A stretch of DNA of 64,000 nt, taken from positions 186,001 through 250,000 of the forward strand of contig JAQGEQ010000380.1 in the NCBI GenBank assembly GCA_034620365.1. The letters are read 5' to 3'. Below, piece after piece: positions 1-9,265 of the stretch (the first letter of the stretch is position 1; each line of letters opens with the position of its first letter). The notes beneath the pieces were generated by a model. It was not told the origin of the DNA and made no database searches. It saw only the letters and a list, made by a program, of their open reading frames with translations. Source of the DNA: Pegea sp. RAD2-039. Taxonomy: Eukaryota > Chordata > Thaliacea > Salpida > Salpidae. The position numbers and the translations under genes were made by a program.

Positions 1-1655
1 TGTAATGTGTGTCGTCTGAGCTGATATAACTTGAGGGAAGGACTAATAAGACTCAGGAAAAGAAGTCATCAAACTGAAGGTCAATTAAATTGAGAATAAT
101 TTTGAAAATAAGAATTAAGTCGTTATTAATCCGTTGGATTTCCAAAGTATCTAAATTGAAGAGACTGAGACGATGTTTATAACTATCATATTTAATATTA
201 AGTTTCCTACATACTAATCTTGTAAATGTGGCCTGAACAGATTCGATGTTTTTGATATCACTAACTTGATATGGCATCCATGCACTGACATTGTAATCAA
301 GAATTGGACGTACGTACAATTTGAAAAGAATGATAAAAAAGCATGGGTCTTTAGAATTAAAGGTCTTTATGATAAGGAAGACAAGGTTGATTGATTTTCC
401 AAAGATTTTGGAAACATAATTGCGTCATTTAAAGTCAGATGATAGAGTAATGCCAAGGTCTAGGACCAAAGATACTCGTTGAATAATGAATCTATTGATG
501 GAGTATTGGTTCAAGCAATTTACAGCTGGTTTAGGAGAAAAAGTTCAGACTTTGTGGGCTGGATTCTGAGCTGCCAATTCGTAAACCAGTTTTCTACAGT
601 GTGTAGTGCAGTTTGAAGTTTTGAAGATAATAGCTTGATATCATCTGCATACACAAACACTGTGACATCATCTACTGCTACTAATCTTCTGATGAGGTCT
701 TCGATGAAAATTAAAAAGAGAAAGGGACCCAGAACAGAACCCTGAGGAACACCACTAGTGATATGACTAGAAGTAGATAAAGATCTTTCTACACGAGTTT
801 GTTGGGTTCTACCTGATAGGTAATCTTTAATCCACTGTAAGATAAAGCTGTTGATTTTTGAGTTTTTCAATACAGTAATGAGCTTAGTGTGTGGGACAGA
901 ATCAAACGCTTTTAGCAAAATCGAGATACATGATGTCACAGGGAGTGTTACTTTTATAATGGGCAGTAAGCACATTGAGAAAAGTGAGATGTTGAGTCAG
1001 GGAAGATCTCTGTTTCACAAAGCCATGTTGGGCATCAGATATTAGATGGTGCTCCATCAAATGACTGGTCATATGATTGTGAATGATATGCTCTTGAGTT
1101 CTGCAGATAACTGAAGTCAGCGAAACTGGTCTGTAGTTAAGCGCGGTGTTTATGGGACCCTTTTTATGAATTGGAGTAATAATAGCTTTCTTCCGAATTT
1201 GTGGAACTTTTCCTCGCCTCAGAGTCATGTTAAAGAAAAGCAATAAAAGTAGTGATAAAGGGGAAGTAGTTTTTCTTAAAAACAAAGCTGGGATCTGATC
1301 TGGGGTGTTGGAAACTGATGATTTTATAGAAGAAATAGCGTTAGATACTATATCGACCGTTATGTCAAGATCTACCATCTCAGAGATATTTGTAAGAATG
1401 TCGGAGTAGGAGAGAGAAGCAGTATTGCCATCATCGGTTATAAAAACGCTATTAAATTGATTGTTTAGCAACTCAGCTTTATTTTCTGGTTTCATCACAA
1501 GCTGGTCGCTGTTATCAATTAGAAGAGGTATTTGAGATCTCGCTTTAAGCTTGCGATTTATGAAACCAAAAAAGTTTTCTTGCAAGGTGAAGATAAAACT
1601 GCACTTTCTTTTCCCAAATAGAAATTCGAAATAGATTTCTTGTAAACTATACAAA
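1..1655 (-). mobile_element. CR1-like LINE copy A, 5'-truncated (reverse transcriptase part)
   Basis: Reverse-strand fragment of the non-LTR family found complete at 52.96-57.2 kb. It begins inside ORF2 just after the endonuclease (about 1655) and runs toward the 3' end, leaving the window at base 1. Reverse-transcriptase motifs are visible: YRPVSLTSVICRTQE, QHGFVKQRS, IMYLDFAK, GVPQGSVLGP and the catalytic VYADDIKLL. The frame breaks between FAK and AFDSVPH near 905-975, so an open stretch at 902-1654 continues in another frame at 520-975, and there is a further break near 500. The C-terminal part (LYVRPILDYNVSAWMPYQ) lies at 53-319. The copy is dead. 5' truncation is the usual result of incomplete target-primed reverse transcription. 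Confidence 0.93.
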
Positions 1656-2199
1656 TAATATAATAATATAACAAATAAATAATATTACAATAAATATAAT
1701 AAATGAAAAAAATGAAAAAAATTTTTAAGTACTTTAATTAATCTGTAAATCAACAACCATTTTTTACAACAAGATTCTACTGCCAATGGTTAAAAACCTG
1801 AACTGCCTAATAATAATGCAGAATCGCGGCTTCTCGATGTCATCTTCCATTACAAGATTGATTAAGGTGGATTCTCCCCCTCTTTAGTCTTGTCACTCGT
1901 TGACCATTAGCCCAAGGACCTGGGAAAGTAACATCAAAGTCAATGGATTGTAGATTTTTTGTCCCATAATTCTTTTCCCAAAATCAACGAGATTCACTCG
2001 TAGTTGAGAAGATAGTTTCCGCGCTCGTTGGGTGGCGCAAATATAATTTTCTGTTTGAGTTTTACTTCCATAACCCTTTACTTTTCCTCTCGGAGCAATC
2101 ACAAAGCAGCAGCTTTTATTTTGGATGAATAGACAGTTAGATACAAAACAAAGAATTATCTAAGTCATATTTCTTAATTTCAATCTGTGATTCACAAAA
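1656..2199 (-). other. Unassigned segment with coding-looking open stretches
   Basis: About 260 bp (1840-2140) are richer in G+C than their surroundings. On the minus strand one frame is open from about 2170 to a stop at 1893 and includes GKVKGYGSKTQTENYICAT. Two other frames also look protein-like, one reading KIIFAPPNERGNYLLNYE and a later one FDVTFPGPWANGQRVTRL. No frame has a convincing start, and the overlapping good frames suggest an old coding sequence broken by indels, or an exon whose frame I cannot choose. I do not recognise a family. The rest, 1656-1800, is AT-rich with nothing seen. Confidence 0.25.
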
Positions 2200-2204
2200 A
2201 CTAT

Positions 2205-2275
2205 TTTTTATTATATTCCAATAAACGCAAAGGAGAGTGTCTGAGATCTTTCGTTAACACACACTCTCACAAAGA
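2205..2275 (-). repeat. CR1-like LINE 3'-end relic
   Basis: Read on the minus strand, this stretch has the order seen at the 3' end of the complete copy near 57.12-57.19 kb: GTGAGAGTGTGTGTTAACGA, then an ACTC-rich block, then GCGTTTATTG followed by A/T tail sequence. It is a very short 5'-truncated insertion of the same or a sister family. Confidence 0.7.
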
Positions 2276-3214
2276 ATACCTAAAATTTATCATACTTACA
2301 ACTCGAAGAATTTGTTTGTTTTTGCAGTTTAGTTTCTGAAGATAAATTCACCTAAAATAGTTCAAACTTTAAATTTATAACTTTTGATAATAACCAAGAT
2401 GAAAGCTACACATTTTGGAAATAAACACTAATATCAACAAATCTGAGCTCGCTTTTAATGGAGCAAATTCTTTTCTCACTGGTAGTTATTATTGTATTAG
2501 TTTTTTTGTAGCACATACAAATAATTCGATTCTTTCTAACTCTTATTGTTGTAACTCAAAAGATAATTTCGACTTTTAGAACAAAAATGTTAGTGATGAT
2601 AATTATTGACTAACATATTAGTTCAATTAAATATTCTTTACTTTTTCAATTACTTCAATAAAATAGTCATATTTAGTTGATGTAATTGTCTCAACTAAAT
2701 TAGAAGCTCTTTAAGTAGAATATTTGTGGCTAGAAGTTGTGTTGCTACTAATTAGGCGCTGCCAGATTGGCAAAAAACCAAAGACGTCACTCAAAGCACC
2801 TGAAGAACTTCAGCTAGTAAAATCGGTTTAGAAATTCGACAAATACTGCCTCAATTAATCAATTATCAAAATGTTTAATTAATTTATTAAAAATATTTTG
2901 AATTATTTAGTGGAGAAAAAGATCTCAGGGTAGAAATTACAAACATTTATAAAAAAAAAGATTTAAATAAGCGAAAGAAAACGTAGTTTATTGAGAAAGT
3001 GAATTTTGAAAGTATTTAAAAGTAAATATGAAACATGCAAAACGTGAAAAAACTATTTTCAAATTTTATATAATAATATTTGTAAGAAATAAGAAAAAAA
3101 TAAATTCAAACATTCCATTTTTTACTACAATCCTTTTAAAATATTCAACTTTACAAATACAATTTTGAAAAAGTGTTTTCTAAGTATGAAAATCAACCAA
3201 AAAATAAAAATCTT
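2276..3214. other. AT-rich intergenic stretch, nothing recognised
   Basis: There is no long open frame or structured repeat. A 17-codon hydrophobic ATG reading (MEQILFSLVVIIVLVFL) near 2459-2512 on the plus strand has no visible continuation and is not called. Confidence 0.5.
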
Positions 3215-4171
3215 CTATTTAGAAGCAGCTTGTACTGAAAACGAATCGATGACATCTTTCTCTGTTAAGGCCGTCCAAGATGTTAAAACAACCTGAAAAT
3301 ATATTTAAGTGATTTCCGATTAGAAATGAGCGAAATGATTTCACCTGCGGTACAAACAAACACAACTGTTTTGTGATGTAGCATAATTGTTTCTTATTGT
3401 TTCTTTTCATTTGATCAAGTGCTAGAAATAATCGCTCTTCACCAACCAGAATCTTATCTGAAATCAATTTAAGTCGTCAATAGACAAAGAAATTTTCTTA
3501 GACAGAAATTTAGTCAAAAATTAAATATAAGAAGAACTAACCTTCAAATTTAAGTTCATTCTGATTTTCGGCGATTTGATTTTTTAAACATTCACTCGAT
3601 AAACGAAAAGTTGTTTCTAAGCATCGAAAAGGGCCGATAGTGTTTCGCCATCGTGATAAAAGAACGCAAGTCACGTGGTCAAGGTCAGGTCGAGGCCATA
3701 ATAGAAAGTTGAGATCAGAAGAAGATGATAAATGACCCTAAAATCAGCATCAAAACTGAAATGTTGTAAATATAATTTGTAAAAACTCACATTATTCACG
3801 TTAGAGTATTTAGAAACATGTAATTGAACATTGTCTTCAAGTAAATGGTCGTGAAGAGCTTCTTCATCATCAAATCTCTAAAAAAAGAAGATTTAAGTTT
3901 AGTAATTATTTGCTTTGAAACTAGAAATACTTTAGAGTTTCTGATATCTTTTTCCAGCTGATTATTCATTAAAACCATAACATCTGTAGATTTGTACAAA
4001 ACTACTTTCCCAGGTGGTTTTAAGACAAAAGCGACATAAATACAGAACTCAAACTGATTTGCTGAAAACAGAAATTCAGCTTTAATTTCCACGACAAAAT
4101 CACTGAGTCTCACCTAAAGACTCATTCTTTTGTTGAAGACGCTTTCGAAGTCGAACTTGGACAGGATTCAT
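3215..4171 (-). CDS. Unknown conserved-looking six-exon protein, about 220 aa
   Basis: Six exons join in frame through GT-AG introns of 52, 53, 53, 84 and 52 nt: 4114-4171, 3931-4061, 3791-3877, 3542-3737, 3345-3457 and 3215-3292. The start is the ATG giving MNPVQVRLRKRLQQKNE, and the stop follows DSFSVQAASK. The protein has a basic N-terminus, a beta-rich stretch (FCIYVAFVLKPPGKVVLY), an acidic helix (RFDDEEALHDHLLED), and a middle part with SDLNFLLWPRPDLDHVTCV and RWRNTIGPFRCLETTF. No signal peptide or membrane segment is seen. The phase-consistent splicing and uniform short introns make it a real gene. I do not recognise the family. The middle part recalls longin/DENN folds only loosely, and no function is assigned. 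The next gene, a YME1L protease at 5337-7352, is on the same strand. Confidence 0.7.
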
Positions 4172-5336
4172 ACTTTTGAAATATATCTCAGATAGAATTT
4201 AGATAATTAAATAAGTTTGTAAGAGTTGAAAATATTCAGAATTCAATTTGAGATTAAAAACTTCATATCAATAATATTTCCAAAAGCCACATCTTGTTAA
4301 TATCCCAACAAATCCTCTTTATTCCTTGATAATTGAACAAACATAAACTGAACAGTTTCCATTTCCATCAAATTCTTATTTCTATATCTCAACTTCTTTT
4401 TGCTTGTGGAAATAATGTTGTAAATTGTGAAGTGAACCAAGATTGAATCAGTTAGTGATGAACTGTTGGTGTACAAGACTTTCTTTCATAATCCACTCTA
4501 AAAGCTCACAAAAAATCAAATAATTTATCAAAAAAGTTTGGAAAAAATAGTAACAATCTGAAAACCTGTCTAAAAACTTTTATCAGAAATACTTTTTAGT
4601 GAAAATAAAGAAATCATTTTTTACAGAAGCAAAACTTTAATTGAAGTAAAAATAAAAAAATAAAAGTTTTTTATTTGAAATAATCAAATGAAATTACTAC
4701 AAATACGATTTACATCATGAATTGGCGAATTTCTCAGCAAAATTGATTAGTTTTCAAATAAAAACTCAAATTAAAATAATTATTTTTGGTTTTAAGCAGA
4801 ATATACTTTTAAACGTAGAAAATACAAAGTTTTATTCAAATAAATATAATTATTGAAACAAAGAATAACTTTCAACTTAACAATCAAAAGCTTTCTAGTT
4901 TGTCACAAGTAGTTAATAAGAAGTTTGAATAAATTGAAAAAAACAAAAAATTGAAAATTCATAAAAAAAACCATGAAAATGGAATTTAAAACAAAATGAT
5001 TTTCTAATTCTCTTCATGAAACTTCTCTTAATGCAACAATAAGAGCTTCATTATTAACTGTCCCTATTACACCAGCTTTTAAATCTGAAAATCAGACAAA
5101 AAATAAAATTATTAAATTAATCAAGTTACGCCAAATACATAGCATAACATAATAACTTCGAAAATACCTGCCACAATACTTAAAAGTCAAAAAATATATG
5201 AGAAGAAACTGGATGTGGACAGGTTAAATCGAGCTGTTCAAATATTTCCTTTTTTACTTTATTTTGAGATTTAAATGAATTTTTTTTTGGTAGGGAAACA
5301 AATATTTTTTATTGTTAAAAATGTTGAAAGAAGTAT
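4172..5336 (-). other. Intergenic, with possible small terminal exon near 5022-5240
   Basis: Most of this stretch is AT-rich without open frames. On the minus strand, 5173-5240 reads KKEIFEQLDLTCPHPVSSH and runs to a stop. After a TTTTCAG acceptor near 5085 a second stretch reads LKAGVIGTVNNEALIVALRE and stops at about 5022. Both look like coding sequence but I could not join them in one frame, and neither has a start. They may be exons of a small gene or remnants of one. An AATAAA signal for the downstream-facing YME1L gene lies near 5307. Confidence 0.25.
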
Positions 5337-7352
5337 TTAGTCGATCATATTGATAGGAATAAGATTAAGTCCAGTGTTGTTGTCTATAGAGCTCATTTGT
5401 ATTTTTTCTTTCTTTTCTTTTTCTACTTTTTTTTGAGTTTGCAACCTTTGAACAGCATAAAGATCACCAGATTCTAAAGTCAACTGAATTTCTTCCATTG
5501 TTAAAGTCTCATATTTTATAAGAGCTTCAGATAACAACTTATGTTGGCTACTTCTGTCTTTAAGAAGCTCTTTTGTTCTATCATATGATGAAGCTAAAAA
5601 CTGCAAGACTTCTACATCAACATTTCGCTTTGTCTCTTCACTTACATGATCTAAATGATATTTCATTAACCCCAGCTTTTTAGACATCCCATATTCACAG
5701 ATCAATTTATAAGCTAATGAAGTTGCTTGAGCAATATCACTAGATGCCCCAGTGCTGACTTTATCTTCACCATACAACAACTCTTCAGCGATTCTACCTC
5801 CCATAGCAACATCTAATCGTGCAAGGACTTTCTCTTTAGTCATTGAGTTCTCATCTTCTTTACCTGGTATTTGACTAAGATGGCCTAACACAGAGCCTCT
5901 TTGCCTGATGGTTGCTTTGTAAATATTCCAAGCTGCAGGAGTGTAATAAGCAACTAAAGCATGCCCTGCTTCATGATGAGCAGTCTTTCTGATCTCACTT
6001 TCAGTTCTTACCCTACTAGTGGATTCAGGCCCCATCCTGATCTTATCTAAAGCAAACTCTAAATCAGATTGGGTGATGAACTTTTTTTCTAACTTTGCAG
6101 CTTGTAAAGCTGCTTGATTAACAAGATTACTGATATCAGCGCCACTCATACCAATGGTTAAAGAAGATAATTTATCAATATCCAGTTTTTCTTTATCATC
6201 TGTATTAGTTTTAGCCAAATAGATGTTAAAGAGATCTTTACGACCTTTTATATCAGGTAATTGAACTTGAACTTCAGCATCAAACCTTCCAGGGCGTTTA
6301 AGAGCTTTATCAAGAGCTTCACCAGTGTTTGTAGCACCTAGAACAATCACAGGAGTATCATTTTCTCTAAAACCATCCATTTCTTGCAATAATTGATTAA
6401 TTGTCTGTCTAGCATATGGTTGTAGAGGACTATTACTTCGTTGGCTTCCACAAGCATCTATCTCATCAATGAAAATAATTGAAGGTGCTTGTTCTCTGGC
6501 ACTTTCAAATAATTGTCTTATTCTTGAAGCACCAACACCAACAAATGTTTCATCAAATTCAGAGCCAGCTGCATAGAAGAATGGTACACCAGCTTCACCA
6601 GCTACAGCTCTAGCTAACATAGTTTTACCAGTACCTGGTTCACCTACTAGTAAAATCCCCTTGGGTAATTTTGCACCCAACTGAGTAAACTTGTTTGGAT
6701 CTTTCAGAAATTCCACAACATCTGTGAGTTCCTCTTTAGCTTCATCAACGCCTCCAATATCAGAGAAACGAACTTCACTAACACTTCCTGTCTCATCAAA
6801 TGATTTAAACCTATTTGGTTTAATGAATGTACTCATAGATGGTAGACTAAGTAACATTGTTAAACCAAAAAATGTGACAATCATTCCAATTAAAACAATT
6901 TTAAAGATGTTGTCATTCCGAACTTTATGTTTGCTGTTAGAAGTTTTATTTGTGTTTAGAAAATAACCTTCTAAAACACCCAGTCTTATAGAAGAGGAGC
7001 TATCAGCTGGTAGATTGTGCTGTTTTATTAATTTTTGAGTTATATTTTCTATGTCCATAGACTCATTTGAAAGTTTATCATTTCCCAAATCTCCAAATGT
7101 ATTCTGTCGTGATCGGAAGTTTCTAAAAGTCCAAAAGATTAGTGATTTTTCTGGATGTAGCCTTCTAGACAATCTGGAAGTTTCTTTATTCTGATTTTGA
7201 GGGGAAACCAGTTCTCTATGAAAGAAATTCCGAATTGAAATTGACGATGGATTTGATAATATATGAAATTTCAAAGGATTTTTATTGACAGAAAATATTT
7301 GAGAATTTTTTGACATTTGTAAATATTTCTTTGATGAAATGAAAGCGTTCAT
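5337..7352 (-). CDS. YME1L1: Mitochondrial i-AAA metalloprotease, YME1L/FtsH family
   Basis: The 671-residue single-exon frame encodes a membrane-anchored ATP-dependent protease of the mitochondrial inner membrane facing the intermembrane space, known for protein quality control and OPA1 processing. An S/N/R-rich N-terminus fits a mitochondrial presequence, followed by one membrane segment at about 149-171 (IFKIVLIGMIVTFFGLTML). The AAA module shows Walker A GEPGTGKT (237-244), pore loop FVGVG (270-274), Walker B IIFIDEID (292-299) and RPGRFD (353-358). The protease module has the zinc site HEAGH (460-464) and the third ligand Asp539 in TGASSD. The family usually has GPPGTGKT, so Glu replaces Pro here. 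SPLQPYARQTINQLLQEMDG is typical of YME1L rather than AFG3L. All catalytic residues are present. It has no introns while the neighbouring genes have many, so an old retrocopy is possible. Confidence 0.95.
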   Translation of the reverse strand: MNAFISSKKYLQMSKNSQIFSVNKNPLKFHILSNPSSISIRNFFHRELVSPQNQNKETSRLSRRLHPEKSLIFWTFRNFRSRQNTFGDLGNDKLSNESMDIENITQKLIKQHNLPADSSSSIRLGVLEGYFLNTNKTSNSKHKVRNDNIFKIVLIGMIVTFFGLTMLLSLPSMSTFIKPNRFKSFDETGSVSEVRFSDIGGVDEAKEELTDVVEFLKDPNKFTQLGAKLPKGILLVGEPGTGKTMLARAVAGEAGVPFFYAAGSEFDETFVGVGASRIRQLFESAREQAPSIIFIDEIDACGSQRSNSPLQPYARQTINQLLQEMDGFRENDTPVIVLGATNTGEALDKALKRPGRFDAEVQVQLPDIKGRKDLFNIYLAKTNTDDKEKLDIDKLSSLTIGMSGADISNLVNQAALQAAKLEKKFITQSDLEFALDKIRMGPESTSRVRTESEIRKTAHHEAGHALVAYYTPAAWNIYKATIRQRGSVLGHLSQIPGKEDENSMTKEKVLARLDVAMGGRIAEELLYGEDKVSTGASSDIAQATSLAYKLICEYGMSKKLGLMKYHLDHVSEETKRNVDVEVLQFLASSYDRTKELLKDRSSQHKLLSEALIKYETLTMEEIQLTLESGDLYAVQRLQTQKKVEKEKKEKIQMSSIDNNTGLNLIPINMID

Positions 7353-8204
7353 TTTGAAAAGTTAATTTAGAAGTAAAAAAAAAAATTGTCAAGCCTATCA
7401 AATATTTGGATTAAAAAATATAAATTAATCTTTTGCTTAATGTAAAATAAATTTCATTTAAAATTTCATAAAAATATTATAAAAGATTAATTCTTTATAA
7501 TATTGTAATTGAATGACTGTTTTAAATTCATACTTTCTGTAAAGTGAAAAGATCTAATATTAAAATAATATAAAATTCTAATTTCTCAGAAACAAATAAT
7601 TCAACCTTCAACATCTCTTCAAATCCAAAATAAATAAATCTTATTTTTCTCAACAAAAATTTTACATCAAAAAACTTCTTAAAATAAAATAACTATTTTA
7701 TAGATTTAACAAGATTAAAATATTTTATTCTAAGAATTTAAATCAAACAAAGTAAATAAAATAATAAACTTAATATATATTTTCCAATATACTTTTATAT
7801 TTTATATATCTTTTTAAGTATAATTTATAGTCTTAAAAACATTAAAAAAATAATAACCCCAAACATATAAAAATTAGTTTTTAGTTAATTTACATAAACA
7901 AGCTTTTAAGTATAACTTACATTTAAAAAAACTGTTGTAAAATAAAATTACATTCTAAATAAAAAGTAAATAATAATAGCAGAAATAAACTTACTTAAAA
8001 AAGTATTTTTATTACCTACAATAAAATACTAAATGAAAAAGGCGAAATTGTTCTTAATGTTGCCTTGAGAAAATCGATTTTGTGATTTTGGTTTAGTATT
8101 CACTGAACGTTTATTAAAGTATTTTATCTTATATAATAAAGGACTACTAGTTTTAAAAAACCCTAATTAATATTTTTAATCTGCAAAAAAAGATATACAA
8201 AAAA
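7353..8204. other. Very AT-rich intergenic stretch
   Basis: This is the region upstream of the YME1L gene. It is dominated by A/T runs with no open frame or repeat structure that I can support. The promoter of the YME1L gene should lie near 7360-7600, but I see no distinctive motif. Confidence 0.5.
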
Positions 8205-8602
8205 AATTGTCGTATTGTATTTTGTCTGTCATCACGCCCGCCTAACAAACGAAAGTTTCCGGGTTCGAGCCCCGGCAAACACATATTTGCGACAAGAAAA
8301 GTTCATAAGAACCCAGGTAGGTTTTATTGTTTATTTTAATGACAAAACTTCTAGGAGACGTAAAACTCTGAATTTAAAGCCAGAGTTGGAGCCCCGTAGG
8401 CAGCTAGTCACTGAACTCAGTGTCGTTCTGGCAGCTCCTGCAACGCCAGCTGGGCGCAGCTGCATGAGTCCGTTTGTTCCGCTGCATACCTTGTTGGCGT
8501 GGAGAGTGGAATCTTGCTGCGTGGGCAACAACTGGATCTCAATAACCTCTGTCGTGATGGACAGCATGACAGTTCTCAGCCAAAGCAGGACATTTCTTCC
8601 TA
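8205..8602 (+). mobile_element. tRNA-Val-derived SINE, copy 1
   Basis: The 5' part resembles a tRNA-Val gene: ATCACGCCCGCCTAACAAACG with an AAC anticodon position, then a good RNA polymerase III B box GGTTCGAGCCC (8262-8272). The A-box side is worn. It is followed by a ~310-bp body shared with the copy at 46.33-46.72 kb, including ACATATTTGCGA, AATTTAAAGCCAG, TGTCGTTCTG and CAGCATG, and ending in TTCTCAGCCAAAGCAGG. The body is much richer in G+C than its surroundings. An open frame of 150 codons through the element is a by-product and not a gene. Confidence 0.85.
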
Positions 8603-8917
8603 TAAAACAAAATTTAATAATTTCTGATAAATATTTTATTATCTCCGTTAAATATTTACCTAATTAACAAAAATAACTGTAAATTACTAATGTTAACTAA
8701 TAAAAATCAACTTTCTGTACAAATTATAATATCTTTCGTCAATATAAACATATTGTTTTGAACTCACTTGTGATCTTGACAATCATAAAAGACCAAAATC
8801 TCCAAGGTGAATTTGAGTCACATCTCGCCATCGACAATCTGCGCTATCAGCATCTTTACCAACTGTTAGGATTGCTCCAAAAAAAAAACGACTGAAACTC
8901 AGACAGAAAATCTAAAA
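8603..8917 (-). other. Intergenic, with a short coding-looking stretch at 8790-8890
   Basis: On the minus strand one frame reads AILTVGKDADSADCRWRDVT and ends in a stop near 8791. A second frame over the same bases reads LEILVFYDCQDHK and meets a GTGAGT donor. This could be a lost exon or a repeat-derived fragment. I cannot assign a family or choose the frame. Confidence 0.2.
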
Positions 8918-9118
8918 TCTCAGGTCACTATTCCAGGTCACTAACCCAGGTCACTGTCCCAGGTCATTGTTCCAGATCATTATCCCAAGTCACTATTTCA
9001 GGTCACTATCCCAGTTCACTATTCAAGGTCACTATTCCTGGACACTATTCCAGGTCACTATCCCTGGTCACTACTCCAGGTTAGTATCCCTGGTCACTAT
9101 TCTAAGTCACTATCCACT
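8918..9118 (+). repeat. 13-bp minisatellite, about 15 units
   Basis: Diverged tandem copies of a unit close to AGGTCACTATTCC fill this interval, with variants such as AGGTCACTAACCC, AGGTCACTGTCCC and AGTTCACTATTCA. The array keeps one phase over about 200 bp. The 66-codon open frame that crosses it (8967-9167) follows from the repeat, because 13 bp cycles through all frames, and is not a gene. The unit contains AGGTCA, a nuclear-receptor half-site. Confidence 0.9.
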
Positions 9119-9265
9119 CTCACAGCAGATCAAAAAGTTCAGTACACAATGTTCTCCTCTAATATAAAGTATCTTCGAAGATTCTATTTGTAAACTCTGC
9201 TGGCGTATATGCTTTTGAAGGTTCTGTTTGCTAACCAAAGCTTCTCTGCTTTGATTCTGACTCAT
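9110..9265 (-). CDS. Possible 51-aa Gln/Ser-rich small protein or exon
   Basis: An ATG at 9263-9265 opens a frame starting MSQNQSREALVSKQNLQKH, continuing through QQSLQIESSKILYIRG to a stop at 9110-9112, inside the end of the minisatellite. It is less A/T-biased than its surroundings. No homologue is recognised, there is no signal peptide, and the length is near what chance allows. It may be an exon or a spurious frame. Confidence 0.15.
   Translation of the reverse strand: MSQNQSREALVSKQNLQKHIRQQSLQIESSKILYIRGEHCVLNFLICCESG

Noticed and set aside
6691..6966. 91-codon plus-strand frame
   Set aside because: Antisense shadow of the YME1L coding sequence.
8208..8280. Functional tRNA-Val gene
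   Set aside because: Only the B box is good. The 5' half and stems are worn, and it continues into the SINE body shared with the copy at 46.3 kb.
8215..8667. 150-codon open frame and a 78-codon antisense frame
   Set aside because: Both lie in the tRNA-derived SINE; their apparent codons are tRNA and SINE body sequence.
8967..9167. Open plus-strand frame with repeated HYS motifs
   Set aside because: It follows directly from the 13-bp minisatellite and has no splice or domain support.
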